Shown here: piece after piece, positions 16,236 to 23,936 of the stretch
Numbering within the stretch: position 1 is the stretch's first letter
How the letters are laid out: each line of letters opens with the position of its first letter
Assembly (NCBI RefSeq): GCF_001073155.1
Contig: NZ_JVEE01000007.1
Span: 1 to 35,205, forward strand
Direction of reading: 5' to 3'
Length of the DNA stretch: 35,205 bases
Source of the DNA: Streptococcus parasanguinis
GTDB lineage: Bacteria > Bacillota > Bacilli > Lactobacillales > Streptococcaceae
Notes under the pieces: model-generated
What the model was told of the DNA's origin: nothing
Database searches by the model: none
What the model saw: the letters and a program-made list of their open reading frames with translations, nothing else
Program-made: the position numbers and the translations under genes

Positions 16236-17197
16236 TCTTCATCCCCCTCGCTTAGTTTAAAATCGTTTAAGGTGCTACCACCCTTTTTATATTTTAGTTC
16301 GATATGTCCATAGCCTGAGCACCTACAATTTGGGTGCATAGGGTACATATTCACACCCTTTTCAAGTTCATCCACCGGGAAGGCCTTGCCGTCCAAAGGG
16401 GCGCATATTTCACATGCTCCCGGTTCAGCTACAAAAATAAAATGTGTAAACTCATTGGCTACCAGCATTTCTTTTTGTGTGTCCGCATTGATTCGGGCTA
16501 TTTCCGTCTTGATCAACCTTTCAGCACTTGACCGGCTGGCGCCGTATTTCTTGGCTAGTCGGTCCCGTTCTTGTTTATACCCCATCATATCCGTATAAAT
16601 ACGGTTCAAAGAAGCAAAAACATCTTTTTGTAAGGTTTGCTGTAAGCCTGTTTTACCCCAAACCCTATTAGAGAATGATTCACCGTAAAAATCAGCGTCT
16701 AAAATCGCTTCTAGGCGCTTTTTCACTCCCTTGGATGAATTGCCCAAAATCCCCGCTTGTCGCTCAAATTCGCTTAGTATTTCGCTCCTACGGGCCTGAT
16801 CAAACATTTCATAGGTTTCTGCTGTCAGGTTTTGAATTTCCAAGTCTAATTCAGCTTTTAAGAGTTCAAGCCGGCTTACTTTCATCTTCAGGTTATAAAC
16901 TCTTAACCATTCATTAGTAGCCGGGCTGAAATCTTTTTCTTTTACGGCTTTATAGGCTTTACGGTTGAACTTTGTAACGTCCATTCTGTCAGCCCGTTTC
17001 ATGGCTTCTTGTTTGGTCAAGCCTTCACGGCCCGCATAATTGATATAAAAGCGGTCTATTTGGGCTTGTAGGCGCTCATAAGATTCCTGATAGATTTCAA
17101 CCAAGATCCTTTCACGCTCCAAATCCCGTTTCATTAAAGCGGTTTGGGCTTTTCGTTCGGCGTTGTATCTCCTATTGTCCGCTATCTTCAGATTCAT
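16232..17197 (-). CDS. Minor head protein (SPP1 gp7 / Mu gpF-like)
   Basis: About 321 residues from the ATG at 17197 (AGGTG 6 nt upstream); a GTG three codons earlier is also open. The C-terminal ~100 residues carry the Phage_Mu_F signature: 'EPGACEICAPLDGKAF' followed by 'YPMHPNCRCSGYGHIE', with a Cys/His set that could bind metal. The N-terminal two thirds are long helices. SPP1 gp7 binds the portal and affects DNA ejection. The gene overlaps the portal gene by about 26 bp. Confidence 0.9.
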   Translation of the reverse strand: MNLKIADNRRYNAERKAQTALMKRDLERERILVEIYQESYERLQAQIDRFYINYAGREGLTKQEAMKRADRMDVTKFNRKAYKAVKEKDFSPATNEWLRVYNLKMKVSRLELLKAELDLEIQNLTAETYEMFDQARRSEILSEFERQAGILGNSSKGVKKRLEAILDADFYGESFSNRVWGKTGLQQTLQKDVFASLNRIYTDMMGYKQERDRLAKKYGASRSSAERLIKTEIARINADTQKEMLVANEFTHFIFVAEPGACEICAPLDGKAFPVDELEKGVNMYPMHPNCRCSGYGHIELKYKKGGSTLNDFKLSEGDEE

Positions 17198-18650
17198 CTG
17201 CCACACCTACGCTTTTCACTCTTTCAAAATCGCTTGCGCCTTCCTCTTTCTTGATCCGGTCAATTTCCGTTTCATAATCGGTAAAGCTTGCATTATTAAG
17301 AAGGGTTTCTTGTGATACTTCCCCACCCGCTTCAATGTAAGCCTTGATTTCAGTCCAAACATCTTGAGGAATATTAGGGTGAAAAGTAAAGGTCAGCTTG
17401 TTCGCTTCGATTACCGGACCATTAACAGCCTTATGAATGTTACTGATCAATTCATAACGCCGGCGCAAAGCCTTAGTAAAGTATGTTTCTTTGTCTTTGC
17501 GTACCTGTTCCAGCCCGATCATCTTATAAAGTAAGGCAATACCTGACTGTGTGGAATTGAAACGATCATCATCTAGGTTAGGAATACGGCTGAAGCGGTG
17601 AATGTCATTCGCCAAACGGTTTTTATAAGCTTCCGTTCCGCTTACGTCATATTGTTTGTAAATATAGCCGGCGTCCGCTGTCGTTTGCTGACCCGTTGCG
17701 CTGATACCTGTTTGAAGTAGTAGCGTATTTGCGTCCTTCATCTTGGCCACGTTGTCAGCCGTTGCCCCGATAGCTTCCAAGTCCCCCTTAATCAATAACA
17801 TGGCGTCATTGAGATCACTCATATAATTAGCGGTGTCTGATTCGCTAGCGTCGTAAGCGTCAATCAGGGAGATCTCACTTTCATAGTCGCCCATTCTATA
17901 GCGATTGTTCCACCATTCCACAACCGGAATATCGTTGTAGTTGTGTTTGGTGATTTCATCCACTTTAAGGCTAGGTGAATAATGGACAAAAGGTTTATAG
18001 GTGATTACCTGATCTTTGGTGTACACCGTCATGTTTACCATTCCGTTATAGATTGGAAGGTGAACCGCCCCGATTATGTTTTGTTCTACCGTTAAATCAC
18101 GAATAACAAACATTTCAAGGGGACTGATCAAGACAACCCGATCCATATTATCCCGGTCCCGGAAGTGATATTCATAGGCCCGGCCATAGACCGAAGCGTC
18201 AAAGGCTAGGTCATTATTCAGGGCGTTAATATCATTATTCCATTCAATTTCTTTGATTGATTGAAGCTGGTCTTTGTTCCCACCTTCCAGCACTCCCACG
18301 GTTACGGGGTTACCGATAACATAAGAAGTAGCAAAGCTGGAAATATAACCACCCCAGCGGTGCCTTACCCGGTAATCGGCTTTTTCTTTGTCTAGCCGGC
18401 GTTTACCGTATAAAATACTATGGTTTTCCCCTTTGGCGTATGAAGCCAAAATACGCAAGCGCTTTTTCTGACTGTCAAAAAACACGCCTAACATATCTTT
18501 CAAGGCTTTCTTACCTTCCGGGGTTTCTAGTAGTGCTTCACTAGAAGAATATCTAAACGGTTCATTTGAAATACTGTCAAAGCGTAAAGAATCGCTTCTA
18601 GTTCCTACCTCAATATCTAAACCGTGTTCAAATTCATTTACATGATCCAT
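17172..18650 (-). CDS. Portal protein (SPP1 gp6 family)
   Basis: 492 residues. The region 'YGKRRLDKEKADYRVRHRWG' then 'SFATSYVIGNPVTVGV' near residues 80-125 is diagnostic of SPP1-type portals, and 'LNDAMLLIKGD' near residue 280 and 'SGIALLYKMIGLEQ' near 370 fit the stem/wing regions. Twelve copies form the ring at one head vertex through which TerL drives DNA and to which the connector attaches. The gene lies 7 bp after TerL, the standard order, and the length is normal. Confidence 0.94.
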   Translation of the reverse strand: MDHVNEFEHGLDIEVGTRSDSLRFDSISNEPFRYSSSEALLETPEGKKALKDMLGVFFDSQKKRLRILASYAKGENHSILYGKRRLDKEKADYRVRHRWGGYISSFATSYVIGNPVTVGVLEGGNKDQLQSIKEIEWNNDINALNNDLAFDASVYGRAYEYHFRDRDNMDRVVLISPLEMFVIRDLTVEQNIIGAVHLPIYNGMVNMTVYTKDQVITYKPFVHYSPSLKVDEITKHNYNDIPVVEWWNNRYRMGDYESEISLIDAYDASESDTANYMSDLNDAMLLIKGDLEAIGATADNVAKMKDANTLLLQTGISATGQQTTADAGYIYKQYDVSGTEAYKNRLANDIHRFSRIPNLDDDRFNSTQSGIALLYKMIGLEQVRKDKETYFTKALRRRYELISNIHKAVNGPVIEANKLTFTFHPNIPQDVWTEIKAYIEAGGEVSQETLLNNASFTDYETEIDRIKKEEGASDFERVKSVGVADESEDSGQ

Positions 18651-18657
18651 TTTCTAC

Positions 18658-19938
18658 CTACCTTCTAAATAATCGGTTAACTTTTGAAATCGTCTTATTA
18701 ACGTCTAATTCTTTCTTAGCTTGGAAAATTCTATCTTGAATAGCGTAGCGCATAGCGTCCAAGCAGTGGTTATAGCTGTCCACCGGCTCATTAATGTATT
18801 CATTAGTTGCCCGGTCCTTTTTCCAAGTGTAATTCTCTAATTCCTCAATAGTCTTTACACATCTTTCATCAACTATGATTTCATACTGTAAAATGTATTG
18901 GATCCCTTGCATGACTGATCCAGGGCCTTTCATAACATCAATTACCCGTGGAATGTCAAGGTTCCTTAACTCCTGATTCGATTTCTTTTCAGCACTATCG
19001 GCCCTAATAATCTCTTTAGCATATCCAAGGGCCTTTATTGCTTCAGCTATCTTGTCATTAGTAAGACCCTTTCTTACATATTCTTCCACGATATAAAGAC
19101 GCCTATTTTCATCATCAATTTTAATGTGCATAAAGGCGCTAGGGTCATTTATGAAACCATAGTCAAGGCCAAAATAAGACGGGAATTGTTTTAATTCTTC
19201 CTTGTTTAAGAGTTGTTTCTTATACTTTGGAAATACAAGCTTGTCTAGCGTTGCGAACTCGCCCAGCGCGTATATTTTGTAATAGGCTTCATTTCTGTTA
19301 GCTAGTTCCTCAATGTTTTCCTTTGTGAGATCATCAAGAAACCTGTTATCCCTGTAAGTCGTTTGATAGATAACTGTATTTTTAGGCTTTTTCACAAAGA
19401 AGGCGTTATATACCCAATTAACCTTAGATACCGGGTTAAACATCAAATAGATCTGCTTCTTAGGGTGTTTCTTATCCCGCAAACGCAAGGTAAGCTGTGT
19501 ATAATCATCTAAAGTAAATTCTGAAGCTTCCTCCATTACTACGTCGGAAATACCTTTAATAGACTTAATTTTCTCCGGGTTATCCAACCCCTTGAAAATA
19601 AATTGGGCGCCGTTTGGTAGTTCGATCCGGTAAGCTGAATTATTAACCTTACAAGCACCAAGTAGGCCCCAAGCTTCCAAGCATTGCTTGACGTCTTCAA
19701 AGATAGAATCATAAACACTTGATCCAACTTTCCGCAAAAAAAGAACCTTCCTTGGATATTTCCAAGCCTGAAGGCTCTTAAATACTACTTTTTGAATTAC
19801 TCCATGACTTTTACCGGATGAAGCCCCGCCGTAGTGAATTTCTGTGAAGGTGCTATAGTCGGTTAATTTGTCGTAAATATGCTTATTAAAAACCCGGCTT
19901 GGATTCTTAATTTTTATTTTAATCTGTGGTTTCTTCAT
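18658..19938 (-). CDS. terL: Terminase large subunit
   Basis: 426 residues from the ATG at 19938, overlapping the TerS end by about 20 bp (the open frame allows 7 more codons). Walker A is 'GGASSGKS' (residues 37-44), and Walker B ends in 'DVVMEEASEF' near 130. The C-terminal nuclease has Asp residues in 'FGLDYGFINDPSAF', 'IIRADSAEKKS' and 'DSYNHCLDAMRYAI'. It is a phage terminase 3/PBSX-type protein: an ATPase that translocates DNA and an RNase H-fold nuclease that cuts concatemers. Confidence 0.95.
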   Translation of the reverse strand: MKKPQIKIKIKNPSRVFNKHIYDKLTDYSTFTEIHYGGASSGKSHGVIQKVVFKSLQAWKYPRKVLFLRKVGSSVYDSIFEDVKQCLEAWGLLGACKVNNSAYRIELPNGAQFIFKGLDNPEKIKSIKGISDVVMEEASEFTLDDYTQLTLRLRDKKHPKKQIYLMFNPVSKVNWVYNAFFVKKPKNTVIYQTTYRDNRFLDDLTKENIEELANRNEAYYKIYALGEFATLDKLVFPKYKKQLLNKEELKQFPSYFGLDYGFINDPSAFMHIKIDDENRRLYIVEEYVRKGLTNDKIAEAIKALGYAKEIIRADSAEKKSNQELRNLDIPRVIDVMKGPGSVMQGIQYILQYEIIVDERCVKTIEELENYTWKKDRATNEYINEPVDSYNHCLDAMRYAIQDRIFQAKKELDVNKTISKVNRLFRR

Positions 19939-20365
19939 CATCCCAGTTTCCCAGCTCAATTTCTACCACTCTTTGGGTGATTTCTTGCCTATCCACAAAT
20001 AAGCCGTAACGTTTGCCAAGGTCAACCGCGGAAGCCCGCCTTGTTGCTACTGATGGTTTTGCTTCCACTATCCTTTGATAACCTTCACCGTCCAGGACCA
20101 AAAGCGGTTCAGTGACTTCACCACGCATTACAGCGGTAAGAAACTCTAACACTTCTTGTTGATCTGCGACGCGTTCAGATTTTAGCTTTTCAAGCCGTTC
20201 ATCTATATAGTTTTTAACATTAACATCTGTTAACAAACGACTTCCGCTAGCTCTTGCAACTTCATCTTTTTTAATTTTCGGATATGCCTTCTTATAAGCT
20301 TCCGTAGCATTTAATGAAATGATATAATGATCTGCAAAAATCTTTTGCCTTTCCGTCATTCCCAA
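19919..20365 (-). CDS. terS: Terminase small subunit
   Basis: About 148 residues. The conserved part begins 'MTERQKIFADHYIISLNATE', a Terminase_2 (PF03592) helix-turn-helix that recognises the packaging site; the middle ('YIDERLEKLKSERVADQQEV') is the oligomerisation helix pair. I place the start at TTG 20365, 10 nt after AGGAG; ATG at 20359 is the alternative. A longer open frame reaches 20458 but would run through the terminator at 20399-20429. No HNH gene is nearby and the TerS/portal/gp7 set resembles SPP1, so pac-type packaging with the pac site in or near this gene is likely. Confidence 0.88.
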   Translation of the reverse strand: MGMTERQKIFADHYIISLNATEAYKKAYPKIKKDEVARASGSRLLTDVNVKNYIDERLEKLKSERVADQQEVLEFLTAVMRGEVTEPLLVLDGEGYQRIVEAKPSVATRRASAVDLGKRYGLFVDRQEITQRVVEIELGNWDDEETTD

Positions 20366-20398
20366 ATTCTTTTGGCTCCTTTCTGATAAAAATACAAT

Positions 20399-20429
20399 AA
20401 AAAAAGGATAAAACGCCGTTGTTTTATCC
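20399..20429 (-). terminator. Strong terminator between the late regulator and TerS
   Basis: Minus strand: GGATAAAAC, a 6-nt loop and GTTTTATCC make a perfect 9-bp stem followed by seven T. It would end the early/middle transcript. The likely late promoter at about 20449-20477 lies just upstream of it, so late transcripts must pass through it. Confidence 0.85.
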
Positions 20430-20448
20430 CCATTACTTGACAAATACC

Positions 20449-20477
20449 ATTGTAACACATTGCCTAAATCGTGCCTT
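20449..20477 (-). promoter_or_regulatory. Candidate late promoter (extended -10, weak -35)
   Basis: Minus strand TG-T-TACAAT (20457-20449) is an extended -10. The -35 position 17 bp upstream reads AAGGCA, a poor match, suggesting dependence on an activator. A perfect palindrome lies immediately upstream (20481-20497). Transcription would start near 20442 and run into the terminator at 20429-20399, then TerS. Confidence 0.5.
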
Positions 20478-20480
20478 AAC

Positions 20481-20505
20481 AGTGAATGTCATTCACTATC
20501 ATTCA
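20481..20505. promoter_or_regulatory. Palindromic operator candidate upstream of the late promoter
   Basis: AGTGAATG-T-CATTCACT (20481-20497) is a perfect 8-bp inverted repeat, with a further CATTCA at 20500-20505. Its centre is about 47 bp upstream of the predicted late start, a normal place for an activator. It overlaps the stop codon of the DUF1492 gene, whose product is the natural candidate to bind it. Confidence 0.55.
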
Positions 20506-20911
20506 AGATTTTATTTAATTCACAAATTGCGGACCGTTTTAAACGGTAATAGGTAGGTAATGAAATTCCGTCCAAATCGTTACAGATATCCAATACGTGT
20601 TTTTTGACTATGTAAGTAAGCCTTAGTACGGTCCTTTGTTTAGGGTCCTTTAATTTATTGATCATTCTACCAAGTTCTAGTTTTCTGTCAATAATTTTAG
20701 CCGTATCTTGTTCTATTGCTTCTTTCATAACAATCAACTGTGTATAGACATCATCAACTTTCCGGCCCTTACCCCCTGAAACTTTATCGGCCTGAAATTT
20801 AGGGCTTGATAGTAGCCCGGCTTCTAGTTCATTAATTTCATCCATTCGGCTTTTTATGTCAATGTCTAATTTTTGCAATTCATCAAGTAATTCCTGTGCC
20901 TTGATACTCAA
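20489..20911 (-). CDS. DUF1492-family late transcription regulator
   Basis: 140 residues from a TTG start with AAAGGAG 8 nt upstream. Residues 1-35 and 60-90 are coiled-coil helices; residues ~90-138 ('KDPKQRTVLRLTYIVKKH', 'ISLPTYYRLKRSAICELN') form a sigma-70 region 4-like helix-turn-helix. DUF1492 proteins occupy this place before the terminase genes in streptococcal phages, like ArpU/RinA-type late activators. It probably turns on the late operon from the promoter directly downstream of its own stop codon. It is the last gene before the terminator. Confidence 0.85.
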   Translation of the reverse strand: MSIKAQELLDELQKLDIDIKSRMDEINELEAGLLSSPKFQADKVSGGKGRKVDDVYTQLIVMKEAIEQDTAKIIDRKLELGRMINKLKDPKQRTVLRLTYIVKKHVLDICNDLDGISLPTYYRLKRSAICELNKILNDSE

Positions 20912-20937
20912 ACCCTGTAACTCCTTTTGAAAAATGA

Positions 20938-21015
20938 TATAATAAGAATACTCCTTATTAAATATATTTTTGTTTCGTGAGAGAAAGTCGGTTTTGCAGT
21001 ACGCCGGCTTTTTTT
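20938..21015 (+). ncRNA. Candidate small RNA with own promoter and terminator, upstream of the DUF1492 gene
   Basis: Plus strand: TG-A-TATAAT (20935-20943) is a perfect extended -10, giving a start near 20950. At 20984-21011 AAAGTCGG, a 12-nt loop and CCGGCTTT form an 8-bp stem (one G-T), followed by a run of T. A transcript of about 65 nt would be made against the direction of every nearby gene, antisense to the leader of the DUF1492 gene. No open frame of note lies within it. The RNA is inferred from promoter and terminator geometry only. Confidence 0.45.
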
Positions 21016-21143
21016 ATTTTGGGCGCGTGTATCAGACGCCCGGATAGATTTATATTTTTATAGGAGTTTTCAACCCCCTTTCTTAATAAAATTTTCGATA
21101 CACTAACCACCCGGAAGCCTTTTACAACTTGCGGGCGTAAAAA

Positions 21144-21533
21144 TCAAACTCCAAGCAGTAAGCACCTTTCTTTGATAAGATTCCTATAAACTTCTTTCCG
21201 GGCTTTTCTTCTTTCTTTGACTGTTTGAGTTTCTACTTTTCGGTATTTATCAATGTATTCCATAGCCATATTATCGAATTTCCCACAATTTTGAGTTTCA
21301 TTTTCGTTTAGATAATCAGCCATGCAATTAGTAATTAATACCGGATCCATGACTAATTCAAAAAGTTGAAGCACGGAAGGGGGCGGAACTAGCTTGTTCC
21401 GTTTATAAGCGTTTAACCTACACGCCAAAGTTGCCGGATTTTCCACCCCTAAAAATGTAAGGAAGTCTTCAGTAGAACGGTATTCAAAGCGCAAGCGGTC
21501 ATATTCTTCAAAGAAATCTGTAAAGTTACTCAT
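21144..21533 (-). CDS. Hypothetical middle-gene protein
   Basis: 129 residues, not recognised. It is acidic at the N-terminus ('MSNFTDFFEEYDRLRFEYRS') and very basic at the C-terminus ('KERRKARKEVYRNLIKERCL'), with mostly helical composition. The middle, 'LGVENPATLACRLNAYKRNK', could be a helix-turn-helix-like segment, but I do not claim one. The ATG overlaps the stop of the upstream 54-residue gene (ATGA), and 232 bp without a minus-strand gene follow. A regulatory or DNA-binding role is possible from charge and position. Confidence 0.7.
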   Translation of the reverse strand: MSNFTDFFEEYDRLRFEYRSTEDFLTFLGVENPATLACRLNAYKRNKLVPPPSVLQLFELVMDPVLITNCMADYLNENETQNCGKFDNMAMEYIDKYRKVETQTVKERRKARKEVYRNLIKERCLLLGV

Positions 21534-21694
21534 AGTAATTGAACCCCTTCACGGTTTACAGTTAATTCTACGGTGTGACTTCTTTTCAGGCTCTTAATAT
21601 CCGCAAGAAAAAGAGTAACATAGGCCAACTCAATTTCATCACTAGCGTGAAGCTTCCAAGATTCGTATTTTTTAATTAATTCATCTAATTCCAT
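21530..21694 (-). CDS. Hypothetical 54-residue protein
   Basis: The ATG at 21694 has AGGGGG about 10 nt upstream, and the stop overlaps the next ATG (ATGA). The product reads 'MELDELIKKYESWKLHASDE' at the start and ends in 'TVNREGVQLL'. It appears helical at the N-terminus with a beta-like end and has no recognised motif. It fills what would otherwise be a gap in a fully coupled operon, which is the main support for it. Confidence 0.65.
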   Translation of the reverse strand: MELDELIKKYESWKLHASDEIELAYVTLFLADIKSLKRSHTVELTVNREGVQLL

Positions 21695-21698
21695 TTTT

Positions 21699-22016
21699 TT
21701 AATTCCCCCTTATTTTAAGATAATCAGGTATAGGATCCCCCACCTTTAGGCTGTCGTATTGCTCCTTAGTTACTAGGAAATTCCCATAACCTTTTATAGT
21801 CACCGTATAACGCCCTTCTAGGACGTTTTTAGCGCTTATTTTCCCGGCTTGGTCAATTATACCCCCGGCATTATCAACCTTGTAAATGATCGTTTTAGGC
21901 TGGTTTTCAAGTCTTTTAATTTTGCCTTCAAGCTGGACCACTGACCAAGTAGCCATAAGAACCATAAAGGCCCACGGGAAGAATAGAATAAACAGTATAT
22001 TTTCTTTATTTTTCAT
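21699..22016 (-). CDS. DUF1372-family membrane-anchored protein
   Basis: 105 residues from the ATG at 22016, with AGAAAGGGG just upstream. The open frame extends 22 codons further over another small gene, without a ribosome site. Residues ~6-28 ('ILFILFFPWAFMVLMATW') are a membrane segment; then comes a short coiled coil, and residues ~45-105 are a small beta domain ('YTVTIKGYGNFLVTKEQYDS') characteristic of DUF1372. It is probably anchored in the host membrane. Function unknown. Confidence 0.8.
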   Translation of the reverse strand: MKNKENILFILFFPWAFMVLMATWSVVQLEGKIKRLENQPKTIIYKVDNAGGIIDQAGKISAKNVLEGRYTVTIKGYGNFLVTKEQYDSLKVGDPIPDYLKIRGN

Positions 22017-22119
22017 CTTTCCCCTTTCTGTTAGCTCGGAAGGCCACGATACAAGCCCACGAAAGGCCCAGCGCCCACACAAGAATAAATAGCAAGCATA
22101 AGAAATTATGAAGATCCAT
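22006..22119 (-). CDS. Small single-pass membrane protein, 37 residues
   Basis: The ATG at 22119 lies inside the end of the upstream gene (14-bp overlap), with GGGG 9 nt before it. The stop at 22006 lies just inside the DUF1372 gene. The product has one hydrophobic helix ('FLCLLFILVWALGLSWACIV') and a basic tail ('FRANRKGKDEK'). Both junctions overlap, as in coupled operons. Small membrane proteins of this kind are common in phage middle regions. Function unknown. Confidence 0.6.
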   Translation of the reverse strand: MDLHNFLCLLFILVWALGLSWACIVAFRANRKGKDEK

Positions 22120-22366
22120 CTTGAATTACCCCGCTATCTAGTTTAGTTAAAAGGCTGTAAAGCTGATCCATAGTGTGAACGTATATAAAATTACCTTGGT
22201 AGTGAATTTGGTTAAAGTTAAAAACTGTACCACTCATTAGGTGCGCTTCAAAACCTGAGTTATTCACGCCCTGAAATTTAAAAATAGATTTAATATTATT
22301 AGTATTGATAATAAAATTATTTTTAATTTGATCATTTTCTAACATTCTCAAATACACAAGCGCCAT
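22106..22366 (-). CDS. Hypothetical protein, 86 residues
   Basis: AAGGGGG lies at a good distance before the ATG at 22366. The sequence is Asn/Phe/Ile-rich and mostly beta ('NFIINTNNIKSIFKFQGVNN', 'SGTVFNFNQIHYQGNFIYVH') and ends in a short helix. No catalytic or DNA-binding motif is recognised. It follows the YopX gene by 2 bp and overlaps the next small membrane-protein gene. Confidence 0.7.
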   Translation of the reverse strand: MALVYLRMLENDQIKNNFIINTNNIKSIFKFQGVNNSGFEAHLMSGTVFNFNQIHYQGNFIYVHTMDQLYSLLTKLDSGVIQDGSS

Positions 22367-22368
22367 GA

Positions 22369-22803
22369 TTATTCCCCCTTAATTCGGAACCCTACAAAAT
22401 TCTGATCATATTCAGGATTTTCATAAATGTTCCCGATAATTTCAGCTTTATGAAGAATATCTGTTTCATAAGGTGAAATACAATCCGGATCCATGACGTT
22501 CAAACATTCCAAGTAAAAGCCGTTACCTGTCAAAACATCTTTACCAGCATTGTCATAGTAGCGGTATTGCCCAAAACGTACAATGGCTTTAATGAAATCA
22601 ATCTGAAGAATATCCCCTTCAAAGATTTCTTTTCCGGTTTTGTCTTTAGTATTTGTGGAAAGCATAAGCTCAATTTTTTCCGCCCCGCGTAAGAACGTGA
22701 TACCATTTCCAATGGATTCAAATTCCCCACAATTAAAATTAATTTCATCAGCAAAATATTTTTCTTTGTCAACCTTATCCCATGCTCTAAATTTTGGAAT
22801 CAT
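22369..22803 (-). CDS. YopX-family protein
   Basis: 144 residues. The start 'MIPKFRAWDKVDKEKYFADE' and the central 'STNTKDKTGKEIFEGDILQI' are the two hallmark blocks of the YopX family, common in phages and prophages of Firmicutes. The fold is beta-rich and cytoplasmic; its biochemical role is not established. Its ATG overlaps the stop of the 37-residue gene upstream (ATGA), and the repeated AAAGGAAGTGAAAGA ribosome-site module precedes it. Confidence 0.9.
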   Translation of the reverse strand: MIPKFRAWDKVDKEKYFADEINFNCGEFESIGNGITFLRGAEKIELMLSTNTKDKTGKEIFEGDILQIDFIKAIVRFGQYRYYDNAGKDVLTGNGFYLECLNVMDPDCISPYETDILHKAEIIGNIYENPEYDQNFVGFRIKGE

Positions 22804-22913
22804 TCTTTCACTTCCTTTTCTACATCGTCTTGGAAATAATCTTTGAGTTTCTCCAAAGCAAATTTTTGTCCTTCTTTTATAAATTCCAGATAATCTTCAT
22901 CCGATAATATCAT
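22800..22913 (-). CDS. Small acidic helical protein, 37 residues
   Basis: The ATG at 22913 overlaps the DUF1642 stop, and the stop at 22800 overlaps the YopX start; both are ATGA junctions. The product ('MILSDEDYLEFIKEGQKFAL' to 'VEKEVKE') is one charged helix. The preceding AAAGGAAGTGAAAGA ribosome site is repeated at its own 3' end for the next gene. Function unknown. Confidence 0.6.
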   Translation of the reverse strand: MILSDEDYLEFIKEGQKFALEKLKDYFQDDVEKEVKE

Positions 22914-23419
22914 TCTTTCACTTCCTTTACTTCAATTCCCGGACAATTAAACACCCAACCAAAGCCGTCTTTTCTTAATTCTTTTTCAGTGTGACATGCC
23001 CTAAATTCCCCGAAAGCATTTTCTTCCTTAAATTTCCATGTTTGCGAACATTCTCCAAAATATAGGTATTCACATTCTAGGTTCATACCTTTCATTTTTA
23101 CTGTATAGCGTTTTTCCGGTTCGATTTCATACCCATACAGCCAAGCGCTTGCCAAAGTATCCATATTCTCACTTTTAGAGTAAAACCATACAGAAATTTC
23201 AGAAGTATCTAGCTCATTAGCTATACTTTGAAAAACATCTTCTAGGTCCCAATCACTTGCCTGTGCGTATTCAATACATTCCGCGACAAATTTAGGAATT
23301 TTAACTTTCTGTGGTTCGTCTAGTTGTTTCAGATCTTTCAAGATATCAGGAATACATACCCACGTTTCAAGATTACGTTTCATATATACATATTTTTCAA
23401 TTAGTTCTTGTTTATTCAT
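22910..23419 (-). CDS. DUF1642-family protein
   Basis: 169 residues. The 'PKFVAECIEYAQASDWDLED' segment near 43-62, the 'SAWLYGYEIEPEKRYTVKMK' block near 90-110 and the 'GWVFNCPGIEVKEVKE' end are characteristic of DUF1642, frequent in streptococcal and lactococcal phages just after replication genes. It is a soluble protein of unknown role. It overlaps the MazG-like gene by 8 bp and the next small gene by 4 bp. Confidence 0.88.
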   Translation of the reverse strand: MNKQELIEKYVYMKRNLETWVCIPDILKDLKQLDEPQKVKIPKFVAECIEYAQASDWDLEDVFQSIANELDTSEISVWFYSKSENMDTLASAWLYGYEIEPEKRYTVKMKGMNLECEYLYFGECSQTWKFKEENAFGEFRACHTEKELRKDGFGWVFNCPGIEVKEVKE

Positions 23420-23936
23420 CTTCCAAATCCTGCTCTTTCACAAAACTACCATTAACCCAGCGCCCTTTTCTGTCTTTGATTTCTTCATAGGCCAGTTCAA
23501 AACATTCCACAAAATCATAACCTAATTCCTTACAAATCAAATCCAAGTAAAGAATAATATTTGAAAGGTTGTATTTGATTGTATTTTCAATTCCTAAATC
23601 TTGCGCAACTTTAGCCTGAAAAGCGCTATCTGCCATCATCCAAATCCAAGCGGGAACCCCGCCAAAGTCGGGTAGGTAATCTTCTTTGCGGTCAAAGAAG
23701 ATAAACTCCGGATTGACGCCGGCCATCATGGCATAACCAATCACCACTACAGCCACATCACCGATTGAATCCTTGATAACGTCTTCTTTATTTTTAAGGT
23801 AACCTGAAACCAGCTCCCCCATTTCTTCAATCAATTTCAAGCCTTGCTTATTAACGTCCCCTTGTTCGATACCACGGGCGATAAACCACATCTTTGTACT
23901 AAATACAAGATCACTTACTTTTTTACTCATCCGCAT
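23412..23936 (-). CDS. MazG-like nucleotide pyrophosphohydrolase
   Basis: 174 residues; the ATG at 23936 has GAGGA 8 nt upstream. The helical core 'KLIEEMGELVSGYLKNKED' (E-x-x-E) and 'DSIGDVAVVVIGY' (second acidic metal-binding motif) form the MazG-type active site. The C-terminal 'YEEIKDRKGRWVNGSFVKEQ' is typical of phage MazG-like proteins. These enzymes hydrolyse nucleoside triphosphates to monophosphates. In phages they may adjust nucleotide pools or blunt (p)ppGpp-type starvation responses; that role is inference here. Confidence 0.85.
   Translation of the reverse strand: MRMSKKVSDLVFSTKMWFIARGIEQGDVNKQGLKLIEEMGELVSGYLKNKEDVIKDSIGDVAVVVIGYAMMAGVNPEFIFFDRKEDYLPDFGGVPAWIWMMADSAFQAKVAQDLGIENTIKYNLSNIILYLDLICKELGYDFVECFELAYEEIKDRKGRWVNGSFVKEQDLEDE

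Noticed and set aside
21022..21044. GGGCG...CGCCC inverted repeat as a cos site
   Set aside because: Only a 5-bp stem, no HNH endonuclease gene, and SPP1-like terminase/portal genes point to headful packaging.
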